A stretch of DNA of 64,000 nt from Bradyrhizobium erythrophlei (lineage in GTDB: Bacteria > Pseudomonadota > Alphaproteobacteria > Rhizobiales > Xanthobacteraceae), in assembly GCF_900129425.1 (NCBI RefSeq), contig NZ_LT670817.1:4960001-5024000 (forward strand), written 5' to 3'. This document shows, in pieces, positions 8,988 to 18,242 of the stretch (position 1 is the stretch's first letter; each line of letters opens with the position of its first letter). Both the position numbers and the translations under genes were made by a program. Under the pieces are notes generated by a model. That model did no database searches. It had not been told where the DNA came from and saw nothing but the letters and a program-made list of their open reading frames with translations.

Positions 8988-9422
8988 TTAGCTAACATTT
9001 TGCGCATCATTTTGTGTTGGCGCGCCCGGGTAGCCGATCGCGAAATCCTCTGGCTTATGACCCGTCTGGAGGGCTGCCACGAGCCACCGCGGTGTTTTTC
9101 CGCGACCAGACCACGTCTCGGACGGCTCGTGAGGATTTTGATATTTTGGATAGACGCGCGGATATTTCCGCCGCGGCGTGGGAGGCAATTCTTTCATATC
9201 ATCAGAAAAGTTCAACGAAGGAGCCTCCCTGTCTCGGTGAAGCTGCTCTAGTCGCTTTTCAGCCTTGCGCTTTGCTGATGTCAGGCAAACTATCAAGGCC
9301 CGGCTGACCTCTTGATGAAGTTCCCACATCTCTTCGACGGACATGGTGTCTAAATTCACTTTGTTGGAGCCTAGTTTCATTTTCCTGGAGTCTAGATTCG
9401 TTTTCCTGAACTCTAAATTCAT
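8988..9422 (-). CDS. H-NS family nucleoid-associated protein
   Basis: Probable DNA-bridging silencer of horizontally acquired DNA. The N-terminal oligomerisation helix (MSVEEMWELHQEVSRAL and following) and the C-terminal AT-hook-like domain (WSGRGKTPRWL, with tryptophan and the Gly-Arg-Gly core) are both present, as in alphaproteobacterial H-NS-type proteins. The first ~27 residues form near-repeats of seven residues (LEFRKTN, LDSRKMK, LGSNKVN), encoded by imperfect 21-base DNA repeats that each contain an AGGAAA/AACAAA-xTG-like start region. Possible starts are 9422 (ATG, chosen), 9380 (ATG with AGGA close upstream) and 9344. Its position beside an AT-richer polysaccharide cluster fits a silencer role, but that is inference. 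Confidence 0.8.
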   Translation of the reverse strand: MNLEFRKTNLDSRKMKLGSNKVNLDTMSVEEMWELHQEVSRALIVCLTSAKRKAEKRLEQLHRDREAPSLNFSDDMKELPPTPRRKYPRVYPKYQNPHEPSETWSGRGKTPRWLVAALQTGHKPEDFAIGYPGAPTQNDAQNVS

Positions 9423-9827
9423 TTTCTTAGTTTGCAACTGTCGCCCCCCGAGCACCCTCGATTCGCTATTATCAATCTGAATGAAACGGTTATCAATTCT
9501 AATATCAATCCTAAATTGAAAAAATATATGGAAATCTAATTGCCAAACTCGGGGCCAGCGCCAATACGGCCTAGACCCTTGATTTCATAATGGAAATGTA
9601 AATCTAAGTGCCATTTGTCCGGGGTCAATAACGGATAGCTTCGGACAATTCGTGGCTGCCCGCGGGGCGCTAAAACGTTAGGCTGCAGCTTTTTTAGATG
9701 GAGCCCGACGCAAATCCTGACGGGGTCCGGAATTGGCCGTACCGCGGAAAGCTTGCCAGGCCTGGCAGTGCGTCTAGGATGCTCCTCGTTGCCGGAACGC
9801 AATCCGGATCCCGGCCCAAGGACGGAA
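9423..9827. other. Intergenic region without recognisable gene
   Basis: About 400 bases, AT-rich near 9480-9600. Two similar stretches (ATATGGAAATCTAATTGCCA near 9526 and AATGGAAATGTAAATCTAAG near 9590) suggest a decayed duplication. No convincing coding frame, RNA gene or terminator was seen. Confidence 0.5.
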
Positions 9828-11285
9828 TCAATATGCGTTGCGCTTACGGATCACCTCAAAAGAGGTCTTGATCAAGATATGGAAATCAAGGAACAGGCTC
9901 CAGTTGTTGATGTACCAGAGATCGAGCTTGACGCGCCGCGCGATTTCCTCAACCGAAGGTGTGGCGCCGCGCGACCCGTTGCATTGCGCCCATCCCGTCA
10001 GGCCCGGCTTCACGTGATGCCGGAATGCATAGTCACTCACGATCTTCTGAAAGTGATCATCGTGGGCGAGCGCATGCGGCCTAGGACCGATCAAGGACAT
10101 TTCGCCGCTCAAAACATTCACAAGCTGAGGGAGTTCATCGATGCTCGCGGACCGCAACAACCGCCCGATGGCGGTCACTCGCGGATCGTTGCGCATCGCC
10201 TGGGAAACAACCGCTCCATCTTCCTGAACCGACATAGTTCGGAACTTCAACATAACAAACTCTTGACCGTTGAAACCTTTCCGTCGCTGCCGAAAAATAA
10301 CTGGACCGGGTCCATCTAATTTAATGGTGACGGCAGTTAAAACCATGACGGGCACCAGGAAAAACAGCGCCACCGAAGCAACCACGATATCCATCGCTCG
10401 TTTCGCAAACCGCTCTGCCCCGCTTAATGGAGCCCGCTGGACTTCAATCGCAAAGGCATGCTGTGACGCCGACGAGTATTGCGAGAGCGATCGGACGCGG
10501 GCGTCGGGGAGTAGCCTGGCGGAGACGGGCAGGACTTTTATCGAGTCGCGCACGAAATCGATTCTGTCAGTATCAGTCCAGGGAAACGCGAGTACGATCT
10601 CCCGGCAGTTGTTGGCCCGCACGAAATTGATTGCCGAATTTAACACCCGCTCGTCATTCGCTGCCCGTTCAACTGGGTCGTCGTTCCGGCTGAGCGTAAA
10701 GCGGCTGATCTGCGCCGTCCCAGAAAAAAAGAGCATATCCTGTGATTTTAGAGCCGCCACTTCGTCAAAGTCACCGACAAGCACGATATTTTTGCGGCCA
10801 AGGGAGCCGCGCGACATCGCCGACGCGACCGCGATCTTTGTCGACTTGCGCGCGCTCAGCAGACCGAAAGGCGCGAAAATATAAAACAAAATGAATGCGC
10901 CGCGTGAGTAGGCCACTCCGATCTTCAGAAGAAATGCAAAAAAAGCCAACAATAATCCGGTCGTAAACCAACAAACCAGAATATTGGCCGTTTCGACCCG
11001 CGGTTTCGCGCATTCAGGGAAGTCATAGTGGCCGCTCCCACTCATCCGTAGGATGTAGATAAAACTCGCGAGCAGGCCGACGGCCGCGTGCGGAATGATG
11101 TTCGGGATTTCGTTGCCGAGCGCGACCTGGAAGGCGATGCCGCCAAGGATGCTCGTGCTCAAGATGACGAACGCATCCGCAGTGGCCAGCAGATAGGGTA
11201 CGAATTCACTCGAGAGCGACGAGAACTCGGTTAGCTGGTGCCCCGCGGTCCCGGACTTGCCGCCAAATTCAGACCCTAGCGACAT
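9828..11285 (-). CDS. Exopolysaccharide polyprenyl-phosphate sugar phosphotransferase (WcaJ/ExoY type)
   Basis: Starts a repeat unit by transferring a sugar-1-phosphate (usually glucose or galactose) from a UDP-sugar to undecaprenyl phosphate at the inner membrane. The N-terminal ~170 residues hold four to five membrane segments, the middle is a soluble Rossmann-like CoA-binding domain (KNIVLVGDFDEV), and the C-terminal ~190 residues are the bacterial sugar transferase domain: one membrane helix (MDIVVASVALFFLVPVMVL), then GPVIFRQRRKGFNGQEF, MLKFRTM, IDELPQLVNVLSGEMSLIGPRP and the conserved PGLTGWAQ. The length (485 from the ATG at 11285) is typical. A TTG at 11303 is also open. It lies at the edge of the export cluster and probably primes its polymer. 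Confidence 0.93.
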   Translation of the reverse strand: MSLGSEFGGKSGTAGHQLTEFSSLSSEFVPYLLATADAFVILSTSILGGIAFQVALGNEIPNIIPHAAVGLLASFIYILRMSGSGHYDFPECAKPRVETANILVCWFTTGLLLAFFAFLLKIGVAYSRGAFILFYIFAPFGLLSARKSTKIAVASAMSRGSLGRKNIVLVGDFDEVAALKSQDMLFFSGTAQISRFTLSRNDDPVERAANDERVLNSAINFVRANNCREIVLAFPWTDTDRIDFVRDSIKVLPVSARLLPDARVRSLSQYSSASQHAFAIEVQRAPLSGAERFAKRAMDIVVASVALFFLVPVMVLTAVTIKLDGPGPVIFRQRRKGFNGQEFVMLKFRTMSVQEDGAVVSQAMRNDPRVTAIGRLLRSASIDELPQLVNVLSGEMSLIGPRPHALAHDDHFQKIVSDYAFRHHVKPGLTGWAQCNGSRGATPSVEEIARRVKLDLWYINNWSLFLDFHILIKTSFEVIRKRNAY

Positions 11286-11450
11286 AAAAACACGCCCACT
11301 CAACGTCTAATGGTCAGGAAGTACAGATCGGCTGTGGCCGCCAACGGCTATATTAACTCTTCGTTAATGCGCGCAACATAAAGTGATAAAGCGTGCGGCG
11401 CAACCTAAATTTGACTAGTCCACATTGGTAGGTCCGGAGCGCGTTTGGAA

Positions 11451-11714
11451 ATGTTGCCACTTCTTGTCTGCGTTGCCGGCATTTTTCTCGGCCTCTATTT
11501 CAATGTGCTGGTATTGCTGCCCGTTTCCTTGATCGGAAGCGCGATATTCATCGATGTTAACTTGTCGTCGGGTGTCAGTTTTTATGCCGACATTGGCGAT
11601 CTCTTAGTTCCGCTTATTTCAGGACAGGCCGGCTACATGCTGGGGATGTGCGGTCGAGAGACCTATGGACACATATTGGCGCGCTTTCACGCAGTCCAAT
11701 CCAACCGAATTTAG
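11451..11714 (+). CDS. Small two- to three-helix membrane protein
   Basis: About 87 residues. Residues 1-30 (MLPLLVCVAGIFLGLYFNVL onward) form one or two hydrophobic helices and a second hydrophobic stretch follows around residues 50-70 (DLLVPLISGQAGYMLGM). Function unknown. It is divergent from the sugar phosphotransferase gene, so the 165-base gap between them should contain both promoters. The ATG at 11451 gives the hydrophobic start; a TTG two codons earlier is also open. Confidence 0.55.
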   Translation: MLPLLVCVAGIFLGLYFNVLVLLPVSLIGSAIFIDVNLSSGVSFYADIGDLLVPLISGQAGYMLGMCGRETYGHILARFHAVQSNRI

Positions 11715-11956
11715 TCCATGCTTCCCAAAGCGGCCCGTCTCCGCCGCAGCGTCCTGATTTACATGTCCTCTTTGCCTTTACTTTAGCATTTAATTGATGC
11801 GCCTCACAGGGCCGCGGCTTTTTTCTGGACGCGTCCGTGTGGCGGGTTGACGCCGATCTTGACTCTCGCGGCAGGATGCTTCTGGTCTACAGACGGAAAA
11901 GTTTGTATGGATTTGACACAAGACCAGTATTGGAAGAACGTCGGAGACTGACTTTT

Positions 11957-12244
11957 ATGGTTAGAGCAGCCTTGTTTGCACTGGTTATCGGATCGGCAGG
12001 TTCGAGCGCGGTCGCTCTCCCGGCGCTGGCACCGGACCATTCGATTTCTCGGCCGGATCCCATCGTTGAGGTCAAGATCGTGTGTACCGAAGACGGACAG
12101 TGCAATCGTCCGCCGCGCCGGCGCCCTGTAGCACGCTGGGTGTACGGGGACGGCGCCTTTTTCGGCCCCGGTTCCTACTCGGGACCTGGCTATTATGGAT
12201 CATCGGGAAGCCATTGGCGCTGGTTTCCCTTTTTCGGGTTTTGA
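11957..12244 (+). CDS. Secreted Gly/Pro/Tyr-rich small protein
   Basis: 95 residues. The ATG at 11957 gives a clean signal peptide (VRAALFALVIGSAGSSAVALPALA); the longer open frame upstream has no such character. The mature part contains a short acidic/Cys segment (VKIVCTEDGQCNRPPRRRP) and ends in a glycine, tyrosine and aromatic-rich tail (GPGSYSGPGYYGSSGSHW) like many small periplasmic or surface proteins of rhizobia. Function unknown. Confidence 0.6.
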   Translation: MVRAALFALVIGSAGSSAVALPALAPDHSISRPDPIVEVKIVCTEDGQCNRPPRRRPVARWVYGDGAFFGPGSYSGPGYYGSSGSHWRWFPFFGF

Positions 12245-12266
12245 TACTGACAGGACCGCCACCGGA

Positions 12267-12539
12267 TCACTTCCGGGCGTTCGACATTGGATTTGGAACC
12301 GGGATAAAGTCCCCCGTCCAACCGTCCGCCAAAAACCCTCGGAACATGAAAAATCCGCGGTCGGTGACCACGATATCGCCCTTCCGGAGAATGATGTCGG
12401 TGATCGCCGATTCTGAGGCCATATGATCGGCCTCGGCTTGGGTCGGACGCTTCCATTTGACCCGCCCGTGTTCCTGTCCTTCCGCCTCGAAGGAAGGCAA
12501 CAGGAGGCAGGCCACGAGCAAACACTCCAGCAGCCTCAT
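12267..12539 (-). CDS. Small secreted hypothetical protein
   Basis: 90 residues from the ATG at 12539, which gives a signal peptide (MRLLECLLVACLLLPSFEAEG). The mature part (HMASESAITDIILRKGDIVVTDRGFFMFRGF) looks like a compact beta domain. It runs convergent to the Gly-rich gene at 11957-12244, with 22 bases between the two stops. No function recognised. Confidence 0.5.
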   Translation of the reverse strand: MRLLECLLVACLLLPSFEAEGQEHGRVKWKRPTQAEADHMASESAITDIILRKGDIVVTDRGFFMFRGFLADGWTGDFIPVPNPMSNARK

Positions 12540-12884
12540 ATAAAGCCCTGCGTGACCTGCGGCGCTCCTGGCGAAGCCAAGGCACCTCAACGTGTTGCAG
12601 GACGGGTTGTCGATCAAGCTCAATAGCCTCGCCGAGATCGCGCCTAAAAGTTGTGGCTTTTTGGAACAGACAGGCTGGGGTCAAAATCTGCGGCGCGCCA
12701 ACCTCGAGCAGCACGAGAAAACTCACCCGATCACAGTGCCCCCAGTTTAATCGGCAGGCCTCGTAACGTCCCCCACTAGGTGGGGAACTGAACGCTATAC
12801 AGATTCGACCCCCTGCCCTTGACCAAGGATGCATCCGAGCACGCATATTTGGTCATGCTACACTTCTTGGCAGATGGGACCGGC

Positions 12885-13091
12885 TCAGCGACAATCGATA
12901 ACGCGTTGATCTGGCAACGCCCTTGTACTCAGCAGACCTTTGTCTTGTTCTAACTCCTGAACCTGCCGGCGTAGCCGAACCAGTTCCGTGTAGCGTTGCA
13001 CGATATTGGCTGCAGCGACACTCTTCAATTTCGCCCGCTTCTTGAATTTCGAGCGCCCGACGGATGCCATTGGGCGAACACTCTTCATCAA
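12885..13091 (-). CDS. Small basic coiled-coil protein (hypothetical)
   Basis: 68 residues: a Lys/Arg-rich N-terminus (VGRSKFKKRAKLKSVAAAN) followed by a heptad-like segment (YTELVRLRRQVQELEQDKG) that could form a short coiled coil. Two ATG codons start the frame. The region around it is otherwise non-coding and looks decayed, so this may be a genuine tiny gene or a leftover. Confidence 0.35.
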   Translation of the reverse strand: MMKSVRPMASVGRSKFKKRAKLKSVAAANIVQRYTELVRLRRQVQELEQDKGLLSTRALPDQRVIDCR

Positions 13092-13938
13092 TACCCCCTG
13101 TTCAATTTCTGGACCGATTTGGCCTCCGGTCCTTGCTGAGCAAAATGCGTGCCGTTCTTAGTCAAGCTTGGTCGAATAGCGCCTTCGACGTAATACGTTC
13201 AGGACGTCAATTAGCATTTGTTGCTTGTCTAATTAAAGTGGTTCCTTAACGGTTCCGTGACCAGAAACTCAGCGTCGGCCGATTCTTCGCCCCGTGTAGG
13301 CCTGCCTGGGCGATATCAGCACAACCCCGTCCCACGGCGCCATGCGAGCAACGGACCTCCGGGTCCAATGCCACGCATACATGTCGCGTCAGACGGGCTG
13401 ACTGAAAATTTCCGAGATAGTCCGACGCAGCACCGGGCGGCCATAGTAGAGGACGCCAAACGCCAGCCGGCCTGTCTTCCGGGCCTGACTATCCGGGTTG
13501 GTCATGTCGATCGATGGCGATCCAGGTGGTACCCGGCGCAACTTTCTTTTCGCGCTGCACAACGAGTCGTCGTGTCGCTTTTCAATCGACCTATTCAATT
13601 CGACCCCCTGTTGCAGGCCTTCTCAGCTTCGTGATTGCCCTTCAAGGCTACGAGACCCGCAATCGCCATCGTTACCCAAAAGGACGATAGCTGCTCGCCA
13701 GCCCACGGCATGATCGGCGATTCGGTCGAGCGCGGATTCAAGCGAGGGCGGCACCCGCGAGAGCGCCAGAGTCCAGGAATGGCACAGGTGATACGCCCAT
13801 AGCGGGCGAACGAACTGGGTCCGGCCGCACCCAGCAATTATTGTTAGCTGAACCCGCGTCGATACGATCTTTTTCCGCAAGAACGATCCGCTTGCCGCCA
13901 ATTGACACCGTATGAAAATATCAAGCCGAAATCGGGAT
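13092..13938. other. Long gap, no intact gene
   Basis: About 850 bases between the small coiled-coil frame and the exosortase. Several short open frames exist on both strands but none has a recognisable domain or ribosome site. The string TTCGACCCCCTG occurs here (about 13600) and also at about 12806, hinting at the edges of an old insertion. A 15-base hairpin CCCCAC-TAG-GTGGGG lies nearby at 12771-12785. Confidence 0.4.
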
Positions 13939-14862
13939 CTAGATGTTTGGGATCCGATTCAAGCTTGGATTGGCGTGATGCCACCAGACTGCGCGCCCGA
14001 CGGCACCAACCACACCCAGCAAACCATCCAGGGTAAAAAGCAGCGTTATTGCGAAAACAAATAACGCGATACCTGTGAGATCGTGTAACGCCCCATCCAC
14101 CAGTTCGATGCCCCCATAATGAGCGATCAAGACCAGCATAAGAACACGGAGAAAGTTGGCCACGATCGTAATCGGGATTATAGCGGTTAGCAGTATTACG
14201 GAACGCAGTTTTGATTTCCACCGGAAGGCATACACATAAAACATTCCGATTGCAGAAAGTGCAAAGATGGAATTCATCCCAGCACAGGCGTCCTGCATGA
14301 GCAGCTGAAAAGGCCCTATCATGATGACGACGCCGTTCTGCGCGACCGGATAGCCAGCGGCGTAGAGAACTCTTGTGACCCAATCCGAGATGTATACCTT
14401 CAACGGAACTGTCGCGCCATCAACCATCCAGCCCGGAGCGGGAACAGTAAAAAACAAAAACCCAATCGGGAACGCAAGGATTTTTAATACTTTCCACCCT
14501 GACAGCATGAGTATGCAACCGGTAATGACCGGCAATTCGGATAAGACTTCCACCGATATCAAATCTTGCGTACGCGCCATAAAAAGCATGGCCAACCCGA
14601 CAAGGAACACGGCCCAGCCGACGACCGGTACCGGCACGATCTCAGTTTTTGCTAACTGGTTTCGACTTGCCCATACAAGCCAAAGAGACGCAGCAATAAT
14701 CAGGGGGCCGTGACCTTCCTGCTCGGTTTGCCAAGGCCCTTGAGCCAGATGGATGAAGGTGGGGATATACGCGACAAGGGTCGCAAGTAATAACAATACG
14801 TAACAAGCTGCCCCTCGTATCGAGTGGGACGTCCTAGCCGCAAGAACATAAGATTGCGTCAT
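13939..14862 (-). CDS. Exosortase (transpeptidase of the PEP-CTERM system, XrtB/XrtV-like)
   Basis: An integral inner-membrane enzyme that cuts and transfers proteins bearing a C-terminal PEP-CTERM signal. The 307-residue protein has about eight hydrophobic segments and the family's catalytic triad: Cys193 in MQDACAGMNS, Arg239 in ANFLRV and His260 in GALHD. It lacks a fused EpsI domain; EpsI is a separate gene at 16451. The downstream genes on the same strand run exosortase's way: small membrane protein (14990) and EpsD-type lipoprotein (15297) are upstream of it and probably co-transcribed with it. The subtype is my judgement from the standalone layout and the small accessory protein. Substrates in the window appear only as relics (see 33942-34112). 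Confidence 0.92.
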   Translation of the reverse strand: MTQSYVLAARTSHSIRGAACYVLLLLATLVAYIPTFIHLAQGPWQTEQEGHGPLIIAASLWLVWASRNQLAKTEIVPVPVVGWAVFLVGLAMLFMARTQDLISVEVLSELPVITGCILMLSGWKVLKILAFPIGFLFFTVPAPGWMVDGATVPLKVYISDWVTRVLYAAGYPVAQNGVVIMIGPFQLLMQDACAGMNSIFALSAIGMFYVYAFRWKSKLRSVILLTAIIPITIVANFLRVLMLVLIAHYGGIELVDGALHDLTGIALFVFAITLLFTLDGLLGVVGAVGRAVWWHHANPSLNRIPNI

Positions 14863-14989
14863 TTTCTCATCTCAGCTTGCAAACTTGTCTAATCATTGGC
14901 GATCATCAATGTCAGAATACGTTGAAGGTGTCGAATATTATTGACCACTGCAGTCAATAGTCACAATCGGAAATAGAGGTGTCTACAAG

Positions 14990-15226
14990 CTACGGATCGA
15001 CTCTCGGCTTGCTAAAAGACAGCCAGCCAAAAACCATCGCCGCGATAACAAGGATATATCCGAGGCCCACGTAACCCCTGTTTCCCAACTGATTTGCGGT
15101 CGCAATTGCAATTCCAGATAATATGTACCGCAATAGCGTAGGCGTGTCCCGCTCCGTAAATCGAAAGAAAGCGACGACCAATACGATAAAGCAGATGACG
15201 GTGAGTGCATCAAAAAAGGTGGTCAT
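14990..15226 (-). CDS. Exosortase-associated small membrane protein (XrtV accessory-like)
   Basis: 78 residues with two or three membrane helices: an N-terminal one (ALTVICFIVLVVAFFRF), the segment LLRYILSGIAIATANQLGN, and a C-terminal one (GYILVIAAMVFGWLSF). This pattern and its place directly upstream of the exosortase match a short accessory protein known beside XrtV-type exosortases. That match is from memory of the family, not from a search. It lies between the EpsD-like lipoprotein and the exosortase on the same strand. Confidence 0.65.
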   Translation of the reverse strand: MTTFFDALTVICFIVLVVAFFRFTERDTPTLLRYILSGIAIATANQLGNRGYVGLGYILVIAAMVFGWLSFSKPRVDP

Positions 15227-15296
15227 CCGCTATCGCAACCAAAGTTCAATATTATGATCTACTGCTAAACGGTCTCTCGAATGAGACGGCTCGCAT

Positions 15297-16196
15297 TTAA
15301 TTGGTGACATTGGGTAACTCTGAGTGCTCGCCCATAATTTTCGCATATTCGCCCTCGTACTTTGCTTCCGCACTAGCAGTGAGATTCGTCAAAGAAGCTT
15401 GCGCTCTCGCGAGATCCTGTTGTTGCAACTGGCGCGCAAGGGCAATAGCTGCATCCCCTTCGAGGGGATGAAACTCCTCTCCTTTGATACTTAAAAACAC
15501 CCCATTTTGGCCGGATCGGACAAAAATGATGTCGCCCGGCTTCTTATCCTGGATTGACCTGAACAATTCGTCCGGGACTTCGGAAGTGCTCAGGCTTGCC
15601 GACGACCTGGTGTGAGCGATGCCCAAGTCGGTTAACCGCTGTTCGACTTTCTCAATAGAGGGTGAATCTTTCATGGACTCAACTAACGATTGATCTGCGG
15701 ATCCCGCGGCGAGGGAGATCTGCTCGATGGCGAGAATCTTTCTCTTGGCGAATTTAAGCGGATGATCGACTATATATTTTTCAGTATCCGCCACGGTAAT
15801 CGCGCTAGCTTGTCTGGACAACTCGCGCATTGCAAAGGCCTTGGCCAAAACTTGCTCTCGGGATCTGAGAACGTCCAAAAGAACGGTTGGTTCGCGATCC
15901 AACTTTGCGTCCAATGATTTTTGCAGCAAATATTTTCGCGCCACTAACTCGCCAAGCACCCGCTTGACCATAGCGTCGTCATGTTTTCGGTCGGCCGCAA
16001 CGTTGTTCCAACGCAGCTCAGTATCAAGTTCTTGCGTGGAAACCACTTGGTCGCCAACCCGTGCAACGATCTGACTATTGCTTGCGGCAGACGTACCTTC
16101 GCTTTTTTTACTGCAACCAAACGATGCAAGGCTGGCGATTGCGCAAACCGCCAACCTGCGACCGATCCGAACACCTGACTGCTGTTTGAAACGCAT
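15297..16196 (-). CDS. EpsD-family lipoprotein, peptidyl-prolyl isomerase-like
   Basis: 299 residues. After a basic N-terminus there is a lipobox (ASFGC) so the mature protein should be a lipid-anchored periplasmic protein. The body resembles SurA/PrsA-type chaperones: an alpha-helical N domain (ELVARKYLLQKSLDAKLDREP) and a parvulin-like region (KILAIEQISL ... VEQRLTDLGIAHTRS ... VPDELFRSIQDKKPGDI). EpsD proteins accompany exosortase/EPS loci and probably assist export or assembly. First gene of the minus-strand trio that ends with the exosortase. Confidence 0.8.
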   Translation of the reverse strand: MRFKQQSGVRIGRRLAVCAIASLASFGCSKKSEGTSAASNSQIVARVGDQVVSTQELDTELRWNNVAADRKHDDAMVKRVLGELVARKYLLQKSLDAKLDREPTVLLDVLRSREQVLAKAFAMRELSRQASAITVADTEKYIVDHPLKFAKRKILAIEQISLAAGSADQSLVESMKDSPSIEKVEQRLTDLGIAHTRSSASLSTSEVPDELFRSIQDKKPGDIIFVRSGQNGVFLSIKGEEFHPLEGDAAIALARQLQQQDLARAQASLTNLTASAEAKYEGEYAKIMGEHSELPNVTN

Positions 16197-16450
16197 CTCA
16201 ACCTCACTTTGGGCAACCAGGTAAGCCTGCGAGGCGAAACGCCATTCCGGCTAACCTGGCAAGAGCAAAAACTTTACTATCGCTAGAGGCGAGTGCTGGC
16301 AATATAGCCAAGGTTTAAGCCCCTCCGGTTCGTTACATGTTCTGGGCTGCCTTGTTAAATAGCTGTTTTGACGTATACTGGCAATTTGTACGAACGATTA
16401 ACCTTAAATGGTCGAATTGATGTTTCAGCCGTTTTACGTTGGAAGAGGCA

Positions 16451-17152
16451 ATGAAGACAAATCAGGTCCACAGTATTCTCGCCGCAGCGGCGATTTTGAC
16501 GACTGCGGTTTGCGCCGACATTTTCGTGCCTCGCCAGTTGATGGCGAGCGCAAATCCTTCATTGAATTTGGAAACGATGATCCCTCAAGAGTTCGGAAAA
16601 TGGAAATATCGTCCAACGTTAGGTCTCATTACACCAACCGAACCGGGATATGTCGAGAGCAAGGAGCTTGCGGCGAGGATTTACGGTCAGGAGATCGGCC
16701 GAACGTACGTCGACAATGAAGGACATAGCGTGATGTTTCTTGTCGCGTATGGTCCAGTACAGGATTACCGACTGAAAGCTCACCGTCCCGAAGTCTGTTA
16801 CACCGCGCAGGGCTTTCGAGTTTGGGACAAAACAGAACACCGCCTCGCAATCAACAAGGATTCGTCGACACTTGCGGTGTCGCGGTTGATAACTCAGCGC
16901 GAGACTCGATATGAGCCCGTTAGCTACTGGATGCGCGTGGGAAATGATGTTTCGACGGGCATCTTCGACAATCAGATACTGCGACTAAAATATGGACTAA
17001 AGGGTCTCATACCCGACGGTGCATTAGTCCGCGTCTCGACGGTCGGCTTGCCCGCCGAGCAATCGTTCGCGCTCCAGGATGAATTTATAAGAGACTTGTT
17101 GGGCTCGATTACACCCGAGGCCCAGCGGTTTCTGATTGGCGGAAGCACCTGA
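16451..17152 (+). CDS. epsI: EpsI family exosortase-associated protein
   Basis: 233 residues with an N-terminal membrane anchor (HSILAAAAILTTAVCADIF) and a periplasmic EpsI (DUF3485) domain. The family core is seen as MIPQEFGKWKY near the start and HRPEVCYTAQGFRV in the middle, the latter holding the conserved Pro-Glu-x-Cys and Gly. EpsI proteins accompany exosortases and EPS export; their exact role is not settled. I chose the ATG at 16451; a TTG at 16439 is also in frame, and GGAAGAGG precedes the ATG closely. It is divergent from the EpsD-exosortase transcript, so the ~250-base AT-rich gap probably carries promoters for both. Confidence 0.88.
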   Translation: MKTNQVHSILAAAAILTTAVCADIFVPRQLMASANPSLNLETMIPQEFGKWKYRPTLGLITPTEPGYVESKELAARIYGQEIGRTYVDNEGHSVMFLVAYGPVQDYRLKAHRPEVCYTAQGFRVWDKTEHRLAINKDSSTLAVSRLITQRETRYEPVSYWMRVGNDVSTGIFDNQILRLKYGLKGLIPDGALVRVSTVGLPAEQSFALQDEFIRDLLGSITPEAQRFLIGGST

Positions 17153-17191
17153 CCATCAATTCTTCAGCTCGCTTCGTTTTTGTCGCTTTGA

Positions 17192-17524
17192 TCATGGCGC
17201 GATGTCCTCTATGTCCAAGCGGTTGGTAAATTTGATAAGACGCATTTTCAGGTTCCTGGCTTTCGCGATGCCGTGGGCGGCTTCCATCACGCTTTCCAGC
17301 CGCTCAGCATCGGCGGCGATCAACGGGGCGTATTCACCGGTCAGTAGCTTTGCCTGAGCGACAACTTCTTGACCGGCATTGTCGATGTAGGTCACGAGCC
17401 AAAGCTGATGGAGACGCTGGATACCGTCAGGCGAAGTCAACTTGAAATCAATTTGGTGTCGATCGGTCGACAAACAGAGAGCTACAGCCAAACCCAGCGT
17501 CCCAAGATGTGGGATAATGCTCAT
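17192..17524 (-). CDS. Hypothetical exported protein
   Basis: 110 residues starting with a weak signal-like stretch (PHLGTLGLAVALCLS), followed by a small mixed domain (QLWLVTYIDNAGQEVVAQAK) and a helical C-terminus (ESVMEAAHGIAKARNLKMR). An AAAGGG sequence lies about eight bases before the ATG, which supports translation. It is convergent with epsI, 39 bases apart. No family recognised. Confidence 0.5.
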   Translation of the reverse strand: MSIIPHLGTLGLAVALCLSTDRHQIDFKLTSPDGIQRLHQLWLVTYIDNAGQEVVAQAKLLTGEYAPLIAADAERLESVMEAAHGIAKARNLKMRLIKFTNRLDIEDIAP

Positions 17525-17586
17525 TGCTTTACCCTTTTCGAAAACTTGACCGTGGTTTCAATGCTGGATCAAGGCGGCCTACTCCG

Positions 17587-17772
17587 CTACATCACGCCAG
17601 TGAGGCGGCCTTGCCGAGCTGTTGTTTTATGAGTTAAATGTTCCGCGGCTAATTCCAAAAGCTGCCGAGCGGTTTTGGTGTCCGGGACCTGTTTTGCAAG
17701 ACGGCAGCACTGCTCGCTATTCAACAAGAGATCACCGTGGTCTTCAGTTTTTTGCCTCAGCATTTGGTCCAT
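17587..17772 (-). CDS. Short helical hypothetical protein
   Basis: 61 residues, mostly alpha-helical and charged, with LLLNSEQCCRLAKQ and TARQLLELAAEHLTHK resembling tiny conserved rhizobial proteins that end in 'RxLLELAxE'. No ribosome site stands out. It is the same strand as, and just upstream of, the gene at 17192. Confidence 0.4.
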   Translation of the reverse strand: MDQMLRQKTEDHGDLLLNSEQCCRLAKQVPDTKTARQLLELAAEHLTHKTTARQGRLTGVM

Positions 17773-17853
17773 GATGGCAATTTAACAGGGATGCCGTTGT
17801 GCTGTCGATCCGGCCTTGACTTGTTGGGCGGTTCATTTTGGGGCTTTAGCGAA

Positions 17854-18060
17854 ATGTGCAACGAGAAAGACCCATTCCGCGACGCTGAGGTTCGAGAAGC
17901 AATTGACCTGCGTTGGACCCTCCGGGACATCAGGGCGAAGCGCTGGAAACTGTCCCCGATCAATCCGTTGCATTTAGAAAAACTGATATCGCTGGGCCTG
18001 GTCGAGATGCGAAACGATGATCCGGTACTCACGAACGCCGGACTGGACACCATTCCCTGA
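17854..18060 (+). CDS. Small winged-helix-like hypothetical protein
   Basis: 68 residues from the ATG at 17854 (the longer frame to 17737 has no domain-like character). The sequence EAIDLRWTLRDIRAKRWK, then HLEKLISLGLVEMRNDDPVLTNAG, has the recognition-helix-plus-wing look of small winged-helix proteins. It may bind DNA or be a remnant of a larger one. No recognised partner. Confidence 0.5.
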   Translation: MCNEKDPFRDAEVREAIDLRWTLRDIRAKRWKLSPINPLHLEKLISLGLVEMRNDDPVLTNAGLDTIP

Positions 18061-18242
18061 CTGCGTGCCGGTCCGCAAGAGCGTCCAGCACCGGCGCCGT
18101 GACGTTGCCGGACGCGATCTGGTCCGGCCATCGTGCGCATCCCTCGCCGCCGCCGGCTATGATCCACCGCTTGATCAAATAACTGAGGCTTTGGTTGCGC
18201 CAAATCCTCGTCGCTCTCCCGGTTGCAACCCGGTACGGTCCT

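Noticed and set aside
12193..12846. Long minus-strand open frame of 217 codons
   Set aside because: It overlaps both the Gly-rich secreted gene and the minus-strand secreted gene in another frame, is Arg/Gly-rich and has no domain; it is a shadow of high G+C composition.
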